In this document: positions 24,739 through 36,416 of the stretch, one piece after another
Numbering within the stretch: position 1 is the first letter of the stretch
Layout of the letters: each line of letters starts with the position of its first letter
From: an uncultured Christensenella sp.
GTDB taxonomy: Bacteria > Bacillota > Clostridia > Christensenellales > UBA1242
Length of the DNA: 64,000 nt
Reading direction: 5' to 3'
NCBI GenBank assembly: GCA_910586385.1
Contig: CAJUGX010000002.1
Span: forward strand, 186,001-250,000
The notes under the pieces: generated by a model
Told to the model about the DNA's origin: nothing
What the model saw: the letters and a program-made list of their open reading frames with translations, nothing else
The model's database searches: none
Made by a program: the position numbers and the translations under genes

Positions 24739-24866
24739 ATCTCACTCCTTATGCACAAAATGTCCCCTAGAATATTATATTATAAATAAAGAAAGATTGA
24801 CAGCAAATACCAAACATCAAAATCAATCACATTAAAATCACGCCAGTGCGTAAAAAGAAGGTGAAA

Positions 24867-26009
24867 ATGATATATTTAGACAACTCGGCTTCAAGCCTAA
24901 TCAAACCTAAAAATGTACAAAAAGCGGTGTACAATGCCTTGAATCTTTACACCGCAAATCCAGGAAGAAGTGGACACAAACAAGCCGTAAAAACCGCCCT
25001 CGAAGTGGAAAAAACTCGAGAAATCGTTGCGAATCATGTGGGTACAACTGCCGACAAAATTGTGTTTACTCTCAATTGCACTGACGCGCTCAACATGGCA
25101 ATCCTTGGCACATATAAACAAGGCGGGCATGTCGTTTGCACCGTAAATGAGCACAATTCCGTCCGCCGCCCCCTCGAACATTTGAAAAGCATTGATGAAG
25201 GCTTTTCTTTCTCTGTCGCCGAGCAATCTGGTAAGTGTGGGATTGTTTGGGAAGACATTGAAAAACATCTGACAAGCAAGACCTATCTCGTGATTGTCAA
25301 TCACATTTCAAATGTCAATGGCGATATTGCCGACATTGTCGACATTGGAAAACATCTCAAAGAGAAAGGAATTTTGTTTTTGGTGGATGGCGCACAAGGT
25401 GGCGGACACTTTGTATATCGCATGCAAGAGATGAACATCAACCTCTTGGCTCTCGCTCCACACAAAGGCTTTTACTCCCCTCAAGGAGTGGGCGTACTCG
25501 CAATAAACGGCGACTTTGAAATTTCCCCTATCCGGTTTGGAGGCTCTGGCATAAACTCGCTTTCACCAAACATGCCGGACGAACTGCCCGAGCATCTTGA
25601 AGCCGGCACAATCAACACCCCTGCCATCTTGGGCTTTGGTGAAGGAATCAAGTTTGTCGAAGAAAACTTTTCACTCATTCACACAAAAATTGAGGATTTG
25701 ACAATCTATTTACATTACGAACTTTCAAAACTAAATCTCGACCTCTACACCAAAACAGAAAACACCTCGGGCGTCTTCGCTTTCAACATCCCACATCTCT
25801 CTTCAAATGACGTTTCAAATTATCTTGACGAAAAGTGGAACATCTGCACCCGAAGTGGTCTGCACTGTGCCCCACTCAAACACAAGTCACTCGGCACTCT
25901 GCCAGACGGCGCAGTCAGAGTCTCAATCTCATATTTCAACACCTATCAAGAAATCGAACGCCTCGTGCTTGCCATCAAAACTCTTCTCAAACATCAAAAC
26001 AAAAATTGA
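24867..26009 (+). CDS. Aminotransferase class V / cysteine desulfurase-family protein
   Basis: 380 residues. MIYLDNSASSLIKP is the N-terminal signature; VNEHNSVRRPLEHL and VDGAQGGGHF hold PLP-contact residues, LALAPHKGFYSPQGVGVL contains the PLP lysine (HK), and CTRSGLHCAPLKHKSLGT the catalytic Cys. It belongs to the EGC-type desulfurase group rather than SufS, of which a separate copy lies at 35184. Persulfide produced here may be passed to the adjacent DUF3343 protein (inference). AAGGTG precedes the ATG at 24867. Confidence 0.88.
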   Translation: MIYLDNSASSLIKPKNVQKAVYNALNLYTANPGRSGHKQAVKTALEVEKTREIVANHVGTTADKIVFTLNCTDALNMAILGTYKQGGHVVCTVNEHNSVRRPLEHLKSIDEGFSFSVAEQSGKCGIVWEDIEKHLTSKTYLVIVNHISNVNGDIADIVDIGKHLKEKGILFLVDGAQGGGHFVYRMQEMNINLLALAPHKGFYSPQGVGVLAINGDFEISPIRFGGSGINSLSPNMPDELPEHLEAGTINTPAILGFGEGIKFVEENFSLIHTKIEDLTIYLHYELSKLNLDLYTKTENTSGVFAFNIPHLSSNDVSNYLDEKWNICTRSGLHCAPLKHKSLGTLPDGAVRVSISYFNTYQEIERLVLAIKTLLKHQNKN

Positions 26010-26017
26010 CAACAAAA

Positions 26018-26044
26018 AAAGACTTCAATTTGAAGTCTTTTTTC
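26018..26044. terminator. Bidirectional terminator
   Basis: AAAGACTTCAA / TTGAAGTCTTT palindrome with T runs on both strands between convergent genes. Confidence 0.85.
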
Positions 26045-26048
26045 AAAA

Positions 26049-26624
26049 TTATTTTGTTTTTTCGTCTTTTACTCCAAACGCTGTTTCGCAATACCATTGT
26101 TCATAACCCAAATCTTTTGCTTCTCGATTTGCTTGTCTTGTAACAGCGGCCTTCTTTCCAGCTTCAACTCTCTTTTCATGCATTTCTTTCTCAGCAAGAG
26201 TATTGAATTCGCCCTCTTCTTCTCCCCAAGTTGCAGCAACCTCATCATTGAATTGAGTTTCCATGGCATTACGTTGTCTTTCTTCGTTTCTTTCTCTCAA
26301 GATTCTTTTCTTTTCGCCGTTTGTATATATTGCTTTTGCCTTTTGGCTTGCCTTGCTCTTTTCAATGCTTTGTGCATCGTTTACAAGACCGCTTTGAGTC
26401 AAGTGTCCTACCTTTGTCTCAACTTTCTTGTCTGCATGCTCTGCAACAACTTTTCTCAATGGCTTTTCACCATAGTATTTAGGCTTCTTTGAAACACCGC
26501 TGCCTTGTGTTTCAAGTCTTTCTTCATAAGACATACGCACACGTACTGGTTCTGCTTGTGCTGGTTTAACAACTTTTTTCTCTTCTTTCAACCCTGGTAT
26601 TTTGTTCACTCTGCTTCTTGTCAT
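26049..26624 (-). CDS. Highly charged hypothetical protein
   Basis: 191 residues, rich in Lys, Glu and Arg, with almost no hydrophobic core; predicted mostly disordered or helical. No membrane segment, signal or known motif is seen. The single WYCETAFGV near the C-terminus is the only Cys-containing aromatic patch. A good AAGGAG site precedes the ATG. Monocistronic, convergent with the desulfurase gene. Function unknown. Confidence 0.65.
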   Translation of the reverse strand: MTRSRVNKIPGLKEEKKVVKPAQAEPVRVRMSYEERLETQGSGVSKKPKYYGEKPLRKVVAEHADKKVETKVGHLTQSGLVNDAQSIEKSKASQKAKAIYTNGEKKRILRERNEERQRNAMETQFNDEVAATWGEEEGEFNTLAEKEMHEKRVEAGKKAAVTRQANREAKDLGYEQWYCETAFGVKDEKTK

Positions 26625-26747
26625 TTTATTTTCTCCTTTTTCTGCTTTTCACAAACAGATTTTCATATGTTTGATATATGCATTATACAAGAGTTTGGAG
26701 CACTTGTCAATACCCAATTTTGAAATTTTTCGACATATTTCTCACAA

Positions 26748-26774
26748 TAAAAAAGCCTCCAATTTGGAGGCAAA
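26748..26774 (-). terminator. Rho-independent terminator
   Basis: Minus strand GCCTCCAAATTGGAGGC hairpin followed by TTTTTT, just after the zinc-ribbon gene. Confidence 0.85.
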
Positions 26775-26779
26775 AATTG

Positions 26780-27481
26780 TTATTTTTTATAAACAAATCT
26801 CTTGCAATGTTCGCACGTGATGACGCCCGTTTCTTTGATTCTTGAGATTGCAACTTTAGGCAGTTCCATTCTGCATCTGCCACAGAAGTTGTCGTTTTCA
26901 AGTGGCACAATGACTGGAAAGATGTTGTCATTTCTCTTCTTTTTATATTCAGTCAAAAGTGCTGGGTCGACTTCTTTTTCAAGCGCAACAAGCCCCTTTT
27001 TGACTTTCTCTTTTTCTGGCTCGAGAGTTTTTGATTCTTCTTCAATTTTCTCTTTGCATTCGTTGTATTTTGTCCTTGCTTCGTCATAAAGTTTCTTTGT
27101 TTTGTTGAACTCTGCCAAGATGTGATTGATGTTTTCTGCACTCTTCTGAAGCATCTTCTCCAAGATGTTGAGGTTTGACAAAAGTTTTGATTTCAATGCC
27201 CCAAGTTTGTCAAGTTCGTCAACGCTCAAATCTTCAATGTTTTTGCCGAGCATCTCGTCAGCCTTTGACATATTGGTCTTGTAGTTTTGTTTAATTTCTG
27301 AAATCTCAGAGATCAGCCTCTCTGCTTCTGCCTCAAGTTCTGTTGAGCGCGCTTGCGCACGCTTTGCAACAGCAGCAAGTTCGTTTGCCTTTTTCTTGAA
27401 AGGGCTGTTTGAAATCTTTTGTTCTACCTTATAAAGTTCTTCATCTGCCTTTTGATATTTCAATAAACTTTCTATATTCAT
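26780..27481 (-). CDS. Coiled-coil protein with C4 zinc ribbon (DUF164 type)
   Basis: 233 residues. A long coiled coil (about 1-185) precedes a C-terminal zinc ribbon: NFCGRCRMELPKVAISRIK and TCEHCKRFVYKK give CxxC-CxxC. This is the CT398-like/DUF164 family, commonly next to rpoD or Nif3-type genes in Bacillota; its function is unsettled. ATG at 27481 follows GGAGA; the longer frame to 27529 runs towards rpoD. It starts 53 bp after rpoD and is probably in the same operon. Confidence 0.88.
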   Translation of the reverse strand: MNIESLLKYQKADEELYKVEQKISNSPFKKKANELAAVAKRAQARSTELEAEAERLISEISEIKQNYKTNMSKADEMLGKNIEDLSVDELDKLGALKSKLLSNLNILEKMLQKSAENINHILAEFNKTKKLYDEARTKYNECKEKIEEESKTLEPEKEKVKKGLVALEKEVDPALLTEYKKKRNDNIFPVIVPLENDNFCGRCRMELPKVAISRIKETGVITCEHCKRFVYKK

Positions 27482-27534
27482 AATCTTTCTCCATTTAATT
27501 CGTTTGCCACTTCTGTGGCTGTGGCACAACTGCC

Positions 27535-28608
27535 CTACTCAACAAAATCAATAAGTCTCTTGCTTCTGTTTGGATTTTTCAGTTTTCTGAGAGCCTTTGC
27601 CTCAATCTGTCTGATACGTTCTCTTGTGACAGAGAATTCTTTTCCAACTTCTTCCAAAGTCTTTTGTTTGCCATCAAGAAGCCCATATCTCTGTCTGATA
27701 ACTTCCTGTTCTCTTGGTGTAAGTGTGTCAATGACAGCCAGAAGTTGTTCTCTAAGCAAGGTTTGAGTTGCACTCTCAATTGGTGATTTTGCAGTCTCAT
27801 CAACAATGACATCTGCCATTTTTCCATCATCCTCTTCACCCATTGGTGTTTCAAGAGAAATTGGATCTTGAGCAGTCCTCTGGATTTCCATAACCTTCGC
27901 AACAGTCAAATCCATCTCTTTTGCAATCTCTTCGATTGTAGCCTCTCTTCCAAGTTTTTGCATCAAACTTCTTGAAACTTTGACATACTTGTTGATTGTT
28001 TCCACCATATGGACTGGGATTCTGATTGTTCTTGATTGGTCAGCCATAGCACGAGTAATTGCTTGACGAATCCACCATGTCGCATAAGTTGAAAATTTGA
28101 AACCCTTTGTATAGTCAAACTTGTCAACCGCACGCAAGAGTCCCATGTTTCCTTCTTGAATCAAATCCAAGAAAGACATTGATGTCTTGCCGACATACTT
28201 CTTTGCAACACTGACAACAAGTCTGAGGTTTGACTCGCAGAGTTTTTTCTTTGCGTACTCGTCACCCTGCATAACTCTTTTTGCAATTTCCTTTTCTTCC
28301 TCACTGGTCAGAAGTGGCACTTTTCCGATGTCCTTGAGATACATCTTCACTGGATCATCAACGCTGACTGACATAACCAAATCTGAGAAGTTGTCCTTAT
28401 ACAAATCCTCATCATTTGCTCTTATGATTTTGATTCCACGTTTTTGCAAAACCCCCAAAAATTTTTCAACATTTTTTGCATTGTCTCCAACTTTTTGAAG
28501 CGCAAAATAGACATCTTCCTCGTTGATTGAACCTTTCTTCATTGCAAGTGCTTGCAATTTTTCGTGCATCAACTTTATTTTTGCTAATTCTTCTTTATCT
28601 TCTGACAT
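27535..28608 (-). CDS. rpoD: RNA polymerase principal sigma factor
   Basis: 357 residues. Region 1.1-like start, region 1.2 ([17 protein letters not shown]), region 2 ([41 protein letters not shown]), region 3 ([15 protein letters not shown]) and region 4 ([25 protein letters not shown]) are all present, so it recognises TTGACA/TATAAT promoters such as those listed here. GGAGG precedes the ATG at 28608. It overlaps dnaG by 14 nt, the classic dnaG-rpoD macromolecular-synthesis operon. Confidence 0.96.
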   Translation of the reverse strand: MSEDKEELAKIKLMHEKLQALAMKKGSINEEDVYFALQKVGDNAKNVEKFLGVLQKRGIKIIRANDEDLYKDNFSDLVMSVSVDDPVKMYLKDIGKVPLLTSEEEKEIAKRVMQGDEYAKKKLCESNLRLVVSVAKKYVGKTSMSFLDLIQEGNMGLLRAVDKFDYTKGFKFSTYATWWIRQAITRAMADQSRTIRIPVHMVETINKYVKVSRSLMQKLGREATIEEIAKEMDLTVAKVMEIQRTAQDPISLETPMGEEDDGKMADVIVDETAKSPIESATQTLLREQLLAVIDTLTPREQEVIRQRYGLLDGKQKTLEEVGKEFSVTRERIRQIEAKALRKLKNPNRSKRLIDFVE

Positions 28609-30367
28609 AGAATTCCTCCAAACTCTTATTCTTAAGTTGCAATGCAAGTTTTCCAAGTTTTCTTGCAATCTCAGATCTCTCTTGCAAATCCTCACAACTT
28701 CTGTACTGCTCGTTGCACTCTGATTGGATTTTTTTCAAGCACTGCTCAGCAATTTTCCAAACACACTCTTTGAAATATCTTTCCTCATCTTTTTCAAATT
28801 CTGCAAAGTTGAAATTGACAAGATCCATCAAAAACGAGTCTTCGCTTGCCCCCTCAAAATCAAAAATTGATGAGAGTGGCAAGTTTTTCTCAATTATTTC
28901 CAAATATTTTTCATAACCCACAAGAAGTCTCGCATAATCCAACCTCTTGTCCACAACATCTTTCTTGTGAAGCAAACACGCAAGGATGTATTTTTGCGCT
29001 TTCTCATCCACATTTGTGCTTGTTGGTTGAGAGACTTGTGGCTCATTTACCTTAAACTTCTGAGCCGTCACATTGCTGTTTATGTCACGCCTAAGCACAT
29101 CAAGTGGGATTTTTGTAAGATCTCTCACAATCTCAAGGTATGGTTCATAAAGCGTTGGGCTTCCGAGTCTCTTGATTTCCAAAAGCACATCCTTGACAAA
29201 TCGTCCTTTTTCTTCTGGACTGTCAAGGTTGTATCTTGACTTGTGATAATCAATCAAATACTCCATATAAGGCACAGCATTGTCAATCATCTCTTGCAAT
29301 TTCTCTTTCCCGAGAGTGTTCAAGATTTCGTCTGGGTCTTTTCCTCCCGCAAGTTTGACAATCCTCAAATTGACATTTTCATCACGCCACATGTCGATGG
29401 CACGGATGGTCGCCTTGACACCAGCACCATCGCCATCAAAGCAAAGGACGATTTGGTCGCTATAACGCTTGAGCTCTGTTATATGGTCTTTTGTAAGTGC
29501 AGTCCCCATGCACGCAACAGTTGACTTAAATCCCCCCTTGTGCATCGCAATGACATCCATTTGCCCTTCAACAAGAATGACATTTTTGACAAGTTGTTGT
29601 TGCTTTTGAGCCTTCAAGATGTTTATCCCAAAGACAACCTTCCCCTTTTGGAAAACAAGCGTTTCTGCAGTGTTTTTATATTTTGCAAAATCCGTTTTCT
29701 CAAGAGCTCTTGCAGAAAAACCGATGCACTCATTGAAAGCATTGAAAATTGGGAAGACAAGTCTGCCTGCAAGCACATCAAAAAGATGATTGTTTTTCTT
29801 TGCACAAACTCCCGCCTCAAGCATTTCATTTTCCAAGAATCCTTTTGACTTCAAGTATGTCACAAGGTCATTCCAGTCTTTTGAATATCCAATTTTGAAA
29901 TCTTCAAGTTCTCTTCTTGTAAACTTTCTACTCTTTATGTAATCCTGTGCAACTTTTGCATCCTTTCCATAAAGATTGTCCACATAGTGTTTATAAGTGA
30001 AATCAAGCACCGACAAGAGTCTTTCTTTTTTCTTTTGGTTTTCCTTTCTCTTGTCAGAAGATTGAAACTCAGGGATTTCCATCCCCGCCCGCTCAGCCAA
30101 AATTTTGACAGCATCCATAAAGTCAACATTTTCCATTTTCTGAACGAACTTTATGACATCACCAGACTCCTTGCACCCGAAACAATGATAAATGCCGTCA
30201 TCATTGTTAATCGAAAATGATGGCGTCTTTTCATTGTGAAAAGGACAACATGCCCAAAACCTTCTCCCCTTTTGCTCAAGGTGAAGATAATTTGATGCAA
30301 TCCCTACAAGATCATTTTTTCTTTTAAGTTCTGTGAGCCAATCAACAGAAACTCCTCGACTTTCCAA
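28595..30367 (-). CDS. dnaG: DNA primase
   Basis: 590 residues. CHC2 zinc finger ([20 protein letters not shown]; about 40-65), the primase catalytic core with the [19 protein letters not shown] region, the TOPRIM motifs [14 protein letters not shown] and [14 protein letters not shown] (about 260-330), and a C-terminal helicase-binding region from about 430. It makes RNA primers for replication. The start is TTG, three bases after GGAGGGAG; no ATG lies near. The 3' end overlaps rpoD. Confidence 0.95.
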   Translation of the reverse strand: MESRGVSVDWLTELKRKNDLVGIASNYLHLEQKGRRFWACCPFHNEKTPSFSINNDDGIYHCFGCKESGDVIKFVQKMENVDFMDAVKILAERAGMEIPEFQSSDKRKENQKKKERLLSVLDFTYKHYVDNLYGKDAKVAQDYIKSRKFTRRELEDFKIGYSKDWNDLVTYLKSKGFLENEMLEAGVCAKKNNHLFDVLAGRLVFPIFNAFNECIGFSARALEKTDFAKYKNTAETLVFQKGKVVFGINILKAQKQQQLVKNVILVEGQMDVIAMHKGGFKSTVACMGTALTKDHITELKRYSDQIVLCFDGDGAGVKATIRAIDMWRDENVNLRIVKLAGGKDPDEILNTLGKEKLQEMIDNAVPYMEYLIDYHKSRYNLDSPEEKGRFVKDVLLEIKRLGSPTLYEPYLEIVRDLTKIPLDVLRRDINSNVTAQKFKVNEPQVSQPTSTNVDEKAQKYILACLLHKKDVVDKRLDYARLLVGYEKYLEIIEKNLPLSSIFDFEGASEDSFLMDLVNFNFAEFEKDEERYFKECVWKIAEQCLKKIQSECNEQYRSCEDLQERSEIARKLGKLALQLKNKSLEEFYVRR

Positions 30368-30514
30368 ACTCCCTCCACAAAAAAAGGATTCAACGTTTTA
30401 TTGTACCATAAACGTCTGTCAATTTCCTTTATTTTTGGCAAAATAATTATAAAAAAATCACTATATATAATGCAACTTGACAAAAACACGCAAATTTCTC
30501 ATCAAAACAAACAA

Positions 30515-30555
30515 AAAATGGCGGTTCTGTTTCAAAGAACTCGCCGTTTTTTCAT
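30515..30555 (-). terminator. Terminator of groESL
   Basis: Minus strand hairpin GGCGAGTTCT / AGAACCGCC (one bulged A) followed by ATTTTTTG, directly after the groEL stop. Confidence 0.8.
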
Positions 30556-30565
30556 TATTCAGTTT

Positions 30566-32480
<1,915 letters not shown>

Positions 32481-32508
32481 TTTCAAAATCTCCTTTTCTT
32501 TCCTTTTA

Positions 32509-32537
32509 AGTATACGGTTTTGGTGGAAAAATGTAAA
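32509..32537 (-). promoter_or_regulatory. Sigma-A promoter of groESL
   Basis: Minus strand TTTACA (32532-32537), 17-bp spacer, TATACT (32509-32514). No CIRCE element (TTAGCACTC-N9-GAGTGCTAA) is found between it and the groES start, so HrcA control is not evident. Confidence 0.8.
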
Positions 32538-32557
32538 GTTTTTGTGTCAATAAAAAA

Positions 32558-32590
32558 TACCGACAGCAATTTTTCCTGTCGATATTTGCA
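32558..32590 (-). terminator. Terminator of the MATE-kinase gene
   Basis: Minus strand CGACAG / CTGTCG stem with a nine-base loop and GTATTTTTT, starting right after the stop codon region. Confidence 0.7.
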
Positions 32591-32598
32591 AAATTAAG

Positions 32599-34602
32599 TT
32601 ATTTTGTTTCTCTGCTTGCAAGATAATCTGCAATCATTTGGGCCACGGCGTCCACTCCCAAAGAGCCATCAACACAAAGATTATAGTTTTCTGAACTTGC
32701 CCACTTTTGACCTGTAACATTTTTGTAATAAAGTGCTCTTTTCTTGTCAGCCTTTTTGACATTTGCTTTTGCAGTCTTTTCATCATCACCATAATTTTTC
32801 ATGCCGCGTGAAATTTTGTATTCCATTGGCGCATAAACAAAAACCTTGCACAAGTCTTTTCTGTCTCTAAGCACATAGTCTGCCGCTCTGCCGACAATCA
32901 CGCAAGAGCCTTTGTCAGCAATCTCATTCAAGATTTGTGACTGAGCATTGATTGCATTTTGATTCACTTCACAACTCAAATAGAGGCTATAGAGCACTGT
33001 GTTTGCTTGTTCAAAACCGGCAATATAATCTGTTGCCAATCCACTTTCTTTTGCCGCAAGCAAAGTGATTTCTTTGTCATAGAAAGGCACTCCGAGTTTT
33101 TCTGCAAGTTTCTTTCCAATTTCTCTTCCGCCTGCGCCATGTTCACGAGAAATTGTGACAATGACTCCCTCTGTAGAATTTTTGAGAGATTTGTTTTCTG
33201 AGATTACTTTCAAAACTTCATGCGTGTCTTCTTTCTTACGCAATTTGCTGAAGAAAACAAGTGTAAAGATTGCGGTCACAACCAAAGTCAAAACATCAGC
33301 AACTGGCGCTGACCACAAGAAGAGTTTGATTCCTCCAACGATAGGGAAGACAATTGTCAGTGGCACCAAAAACAAGAAGTCACGACACACAGCAATTGTC
33401 ATTGCTTTTCCCGGTTGTCCAATTGACTGGAAGAAAATTGCACTCGCCTTTGTCACACATGTGAGCAAAATCAAACAAAGATAGATTCGGAATATATTTA
33501 TAGAAAACTCATCCAAATTCTTCCCACCAAAGAGTTGCAATATATATTTTGGACACAACTCAAAAATCAAAGTCGCAACAATCCCCACAATGATTGTGAC
33601 AAGCATAATCAGTTTGTAAGTCTTCTTCACTCTGTCATATTTCTTTGCCCCATAGTTGTAGCCCAAAATCGGCTGACCCCCACATGCAATCCCAATGGCA
33701 ATGCTGACGACAATCCCAAACACTTTGAATGCAATCGTCAAAAAGCCAACTGCTCCAGAGCCCAACTCACCAGTTGCAACACGAGCTCCCAAAATTTTGT
33801 TTGTGACAATTGAAATGACAGCAATAGAAATCTGAGTCAAGAAACTTGAAATCCCGAGTTTGAGCCCCATCCACAACAATTTGAAATCTGGCACAAAACT
33901 TTTAAGTTTCAATCTGAATGTCTTTGACTTGAAAAGGTATGCCATACTCAAAGCAAAAGTAAACAACTGCCCGATGAATGTCGCAACTGCCGCACCAGTC
34001 ATCCCCATGTTTGCACCAAAGATGAAGATTGGGTCAAAGACAATATTGATGATTGCACCAGACGCGATGGCAAGCATTGCAAATCTTGGACTCCCGTCCG
34101 AACGAATGATTGGATTGATGATTGTACCCAAAACATAGAAGGGGAAGCCAATGAAAATCCAAGTGCTGTATTCTTTTGCAAAACCAGACGCATCCCCAGC
34201 CTGCACAAAATTCAAAAATGGTGTCAAGATTCCAAAACAAATCCCCGTCAAAACAACACTGAAGATTGCTCCAATCACAATGCTTGTCCCGACAGACTTG
34301 TGCGTCCTGCTGTTGTCATTTCGCCCCTGGTTTATGCTCATACACGCAGCAGCTCCATCACCAATACATTGCCCAATCGCATAGGCAATCATTGTCAGTG
34401 GAAAAATCAGTCCTGTTGCAGTATTTCCCAACTCTCCGAGTGTCTTGCAGTTTCCAATAAACAACTGATCGACAATGTTGTAAAGTGCCTGCACAACAAG
34501 AGCCAGCACGCATGGGATTGCAAACATTCTCAAAAGTTTCCCCACTTTTTCAGTGCCGAGGGACTTGTTGTCAAAGACTTTTTTCTCTTTAACTTTTTCC
34601 AT
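32599..34602 (-). CDS. MATE transporter fused to cytidylate-kinase-like domain
   Basis: 667 residues. Residues about 1-455 are a MATE multidrug/Na+-type exporter with twelve helices (FAIPCVLALVVQALYNIVDQLFIG start, IGQCIGDGAAACMSINQG, ACGGQPILGYNYGAKKYDRVKK). After a linker, about 480-667 is a cytidylate-kinase-like P-loop domain: VTISREHGAGGREIGKKLAEKLGVPFYDKE, then CVIVGRAADYVLRD and YKNVTGQKW. The kinase domain is expected on the cytoplasmic side and could regulate transport or act on its own. ATG at 34602 follows GGAGAG. Confidence 0.9.
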   Translation of the reverse strand: MEKVKEKKVFDNKSLGTEKVGKLLRMFAIPCVLALVVQALYNIVDQLFIGNCKTLGELGNTATGLIFPLTMIAYAIGQCIGDGAAACMSINQGRNDNSRTHKSVGTSIVIGAIFSVVLTGICFGILTPFLNFVQAGDASGFAKEYSTWIFIGFPFYVLGTIINPIIRSDGSPRFAMLAIASGAIINIVFDPIFIFGANMGMTGAAVATFIGQLFTFALSMAYLFKSKTFRLKLKSFVPDFKLLWMGLKLGISSFLTQISIAVISIVTNKILGARVATGELGSGAVGFLTIAFKVFGIVVSIAIGIACGGQPILGYNYGAKKYDRVKKTYKLIMLVTIIVGIVATLIFELCPKYILQLFGGKNLDEFSINIFRIYLCLILLTCVTKASAIFFQSIGQPGKAMTIAVCRDFLFLVPLTIVFPIVGGIKLFLWSAPVADVLTLVVTAIFTLVFFSKLRKKEDTHEVLKVISENKSLKNSTEGVIVTISREHGAGGREIGKKLAEKLGVPFYDKEITLLAAKESGLATDYIAGFEQANTVLYSLYLSCEVNQNAINAQSQILNEIADKGSCVIVGRAADYVLRDRKDLCKVFVYAPMEYKISRGMKNYGDDEKTAKANVKKADKKRALYYKNVTGQKWASSENYNLCVDGSLGVDAVAQMIADYLASRETK

Positions 34603-34755
34603 ATTCTCTCTCCTAAAAATTTTTTGAAAAACAAAAAATACAAGACATTCCTCTTGCATTTGCTGTTTCTGATGTTTATACGCAAATCCTTTATTTTTCT
34701 GCCATAGTATAGCATATTTGAAAAAAAATGTGTAAGCGATTTTACACATTTTTTG

Positions 34756-35184
34756 TTATTTTTTCAGCAAATCTTCCATCGTGTGCCAAGACAGCAACGC
34801 ACACTTCACTCTTGCAGGCATGTTTGCAATATTCTCAAATGCAACACTGTCACCCAAGAGTTTTTTCTCCGCACTTGTGATTTTTTCTCTCTGAATCATC
34901 TTGACAAACACTGAAATGATTTTCTTTGCCTCATCAACAGTTTTTCCACGAAGAGTGTCAATCATGATTGAGGTTGAGCTTTGAGAAATCGCACAGCCAT
35001 GCCCAGTGAAAGATGCATCTTCAACAACACCATTTGTCACTTTTACTTGAAGTTCTATCTCATCGCCACAGTTTGGATTGTGCCCAAGTTGACAACCAGT
35101 CGGGCTTTTGAGGTCCTTCTTGTTGAAACTGTTCATGCTGTGCTCCATGATAAGTTCGCTATAAATATCATCAAATCCGTTCAT
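34756..35184 (-). CDS. sufU: SUF Fe-S scaffold / sulfur acceptor
   Basis: 142 residues. Three conserved Cys are in place: GHNPNCGDEIEL, GHGCAISQSSTSIM and ARVKCALLSWHTM, with the SufU-type insert between strands. In Bacillota SufU accepts persulfide from SufS via zinc exchange. Its ATG overlaps the sufS stop by one base (TGATG), so the two are translationally coupled. Last gene of sufCBDSU. Confidence 0.93.
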   Translation of the reverse strand: MNGFDDIYSELIMEHSMNSFNKKDLKSPTGCQLGHNPNCGDEIELQVKVTNGVVEDASFTGHGCAISQSSTSIMIDTLRGKTVDEAKKIISVFVKMIQREKITSAEKKLLGDSVAFENIANMPARVKCALLSWHTMEDLLKK

Positions 35185-36416
35185 CAATTTTCTTCCTTTA
35201 TATATTTTTTGAATTTTTCATAAATCTCGCCAAGTGCAACCCCCAACGCGTCAACATCCTCTTTGGTGTTGTAGAGTCCAAAACTAATGCGACAAGTGCT
35301 GTCAATCCCCAAAAATCTCATAAGTGGTTGAGCGCAGTGATTGCCCGAACGCACACAGACTCCTTTCAAATCAAGAAGAGTTGAAACGTCATGTGGATGC
35401 ACTCCTTTCACGTTGAATGAAATCACTGAAGACATTTTGCTCTTGTCTTTTGGACAAAGAAGAGTCAAATATGGCAAGCGAGAGAGTTTGTCATAAGCAT
35501 AAGAAATGAGACCTCTCTCGTGTTTTTCAATATTTTTCATGCCAACACTTTCAAGAAAATCAATTGCACTCGCAAGCCCAACCACTCCGCCAACATTCTG
35601 CGTGCCCGCTTCAAACTTGTTTGGCAATTGCGCAAAAGTTGTCTCTTGTTCATACACAAATTCAATCATGTCTCCACCCATGATAAACGGCAACATTTTT
35701 TCAAGCAGTTTCTTTTTTCCGTAAAGCACACCAACTCCCAAAGGTCCATACATCTTGTGTGCGGAGAAAACCAAGAAATCCGCATCCAAACTTTGCACGT
35801 CCACCTTGTGATGAGCAACACTTTGGGACGCATCCACAATCACAACCGCCCCAACGCTGTGTGCTTTCTTTACGATTGCTTCAAGGTTGTTGATTGTCCC
35901 AAGCACATTTGAAACACTCGTGATGCTGACAATCTTTGTTTTTTTTGTTATCTTCTTTTCAATCTCTTTCTCGTCAATTTCAAAATTGTCATTTATATAA
36001 AGGTACTTCAACTTCGCTTCTTTTGCTTTCGTCACTTTTTGCCATGGCACAAGGTTGCTGTGGTGCTCCATGATAGAAATCACCACCTCATCACCTTTTT
36101 TGAGATTGTCAAGCCCCAAAGAGTATGCAAGCAAATTCAAACTCTCTGTTGCATTTTTTGTAAAGATGATTTCACAAGACTCTTTTGCATTGATAAACTT
36201 TGCAACTTTCTCCCTTGCTCCATTATAAACCTCTGTCGCCTTTACGCTCAACCCGTATGCTCCACGATAAGGATTTGCATTTGATTTTTCATAAAAATCT
36301 CTCATATCCTCAAGCACACACTTTGGCTTTTGCGAAGTTGCCCCGCTGTCAAGATAGACAACTTTTCCGTCATCAAAAATTGGAAATTCTTTTTTTATAT
36401 CTTTAATCTTCATCAT
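35184..36416 (-). CDS. sufS: Cysteine desulfurase SufS
   Basis: 410 residues. VVYLDSGATSQKP start, MEHHSNLVPWQ (His), VIVDASQSVAHHKVDVQ (Asp/Gln contacts), DFLVFSAHKMYGPLGVGVLYGK (PLP lysine in SAHK) and GVCVRSGNHCAQPLMRFL (catalytic Cys). It supplies persulfide sulfur for Fe-S assembly. AGGAAG precedes the ATG, which lies inside the 3' end of sufD. Confidence 0.95.
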   Translation of the reverse strand: MMKIKDIKKEFPIFDDGKVVYLDSGATSQKPKCVLEDMRDFYEKSNANPYRGAYGLSVKATEVYNGAREKVAKFINAKESCEIIFTKNATESLNLLAYSLGLDNLKKGDEVVISIMEHHSNLVPWQKVTKAKEAKLKYLYINDNFEIDEKEIEKKITKKTKIVSITSVSNVLGTINNLEAIVKKAHSVGAVVIVDASQSVAHHKVDVQSLDADFLVFSAHKMYGPLGVGVLYGKKKLLEKMLPFIMGGDMIEFVYEQETTFAQLPNKFEAGTQNVGGVVGLASAIDFLESVGMKNIEKHERGLISYAYDKLSRLPYLTLLCPKDKSKMSSVISFNVKGVHPHDVSTLLDLKGVCVRSGNHCAQPLMRFLGIDSTCRISFGLYNTKEDVDALGVALGEIYEKFKKYIKEEN

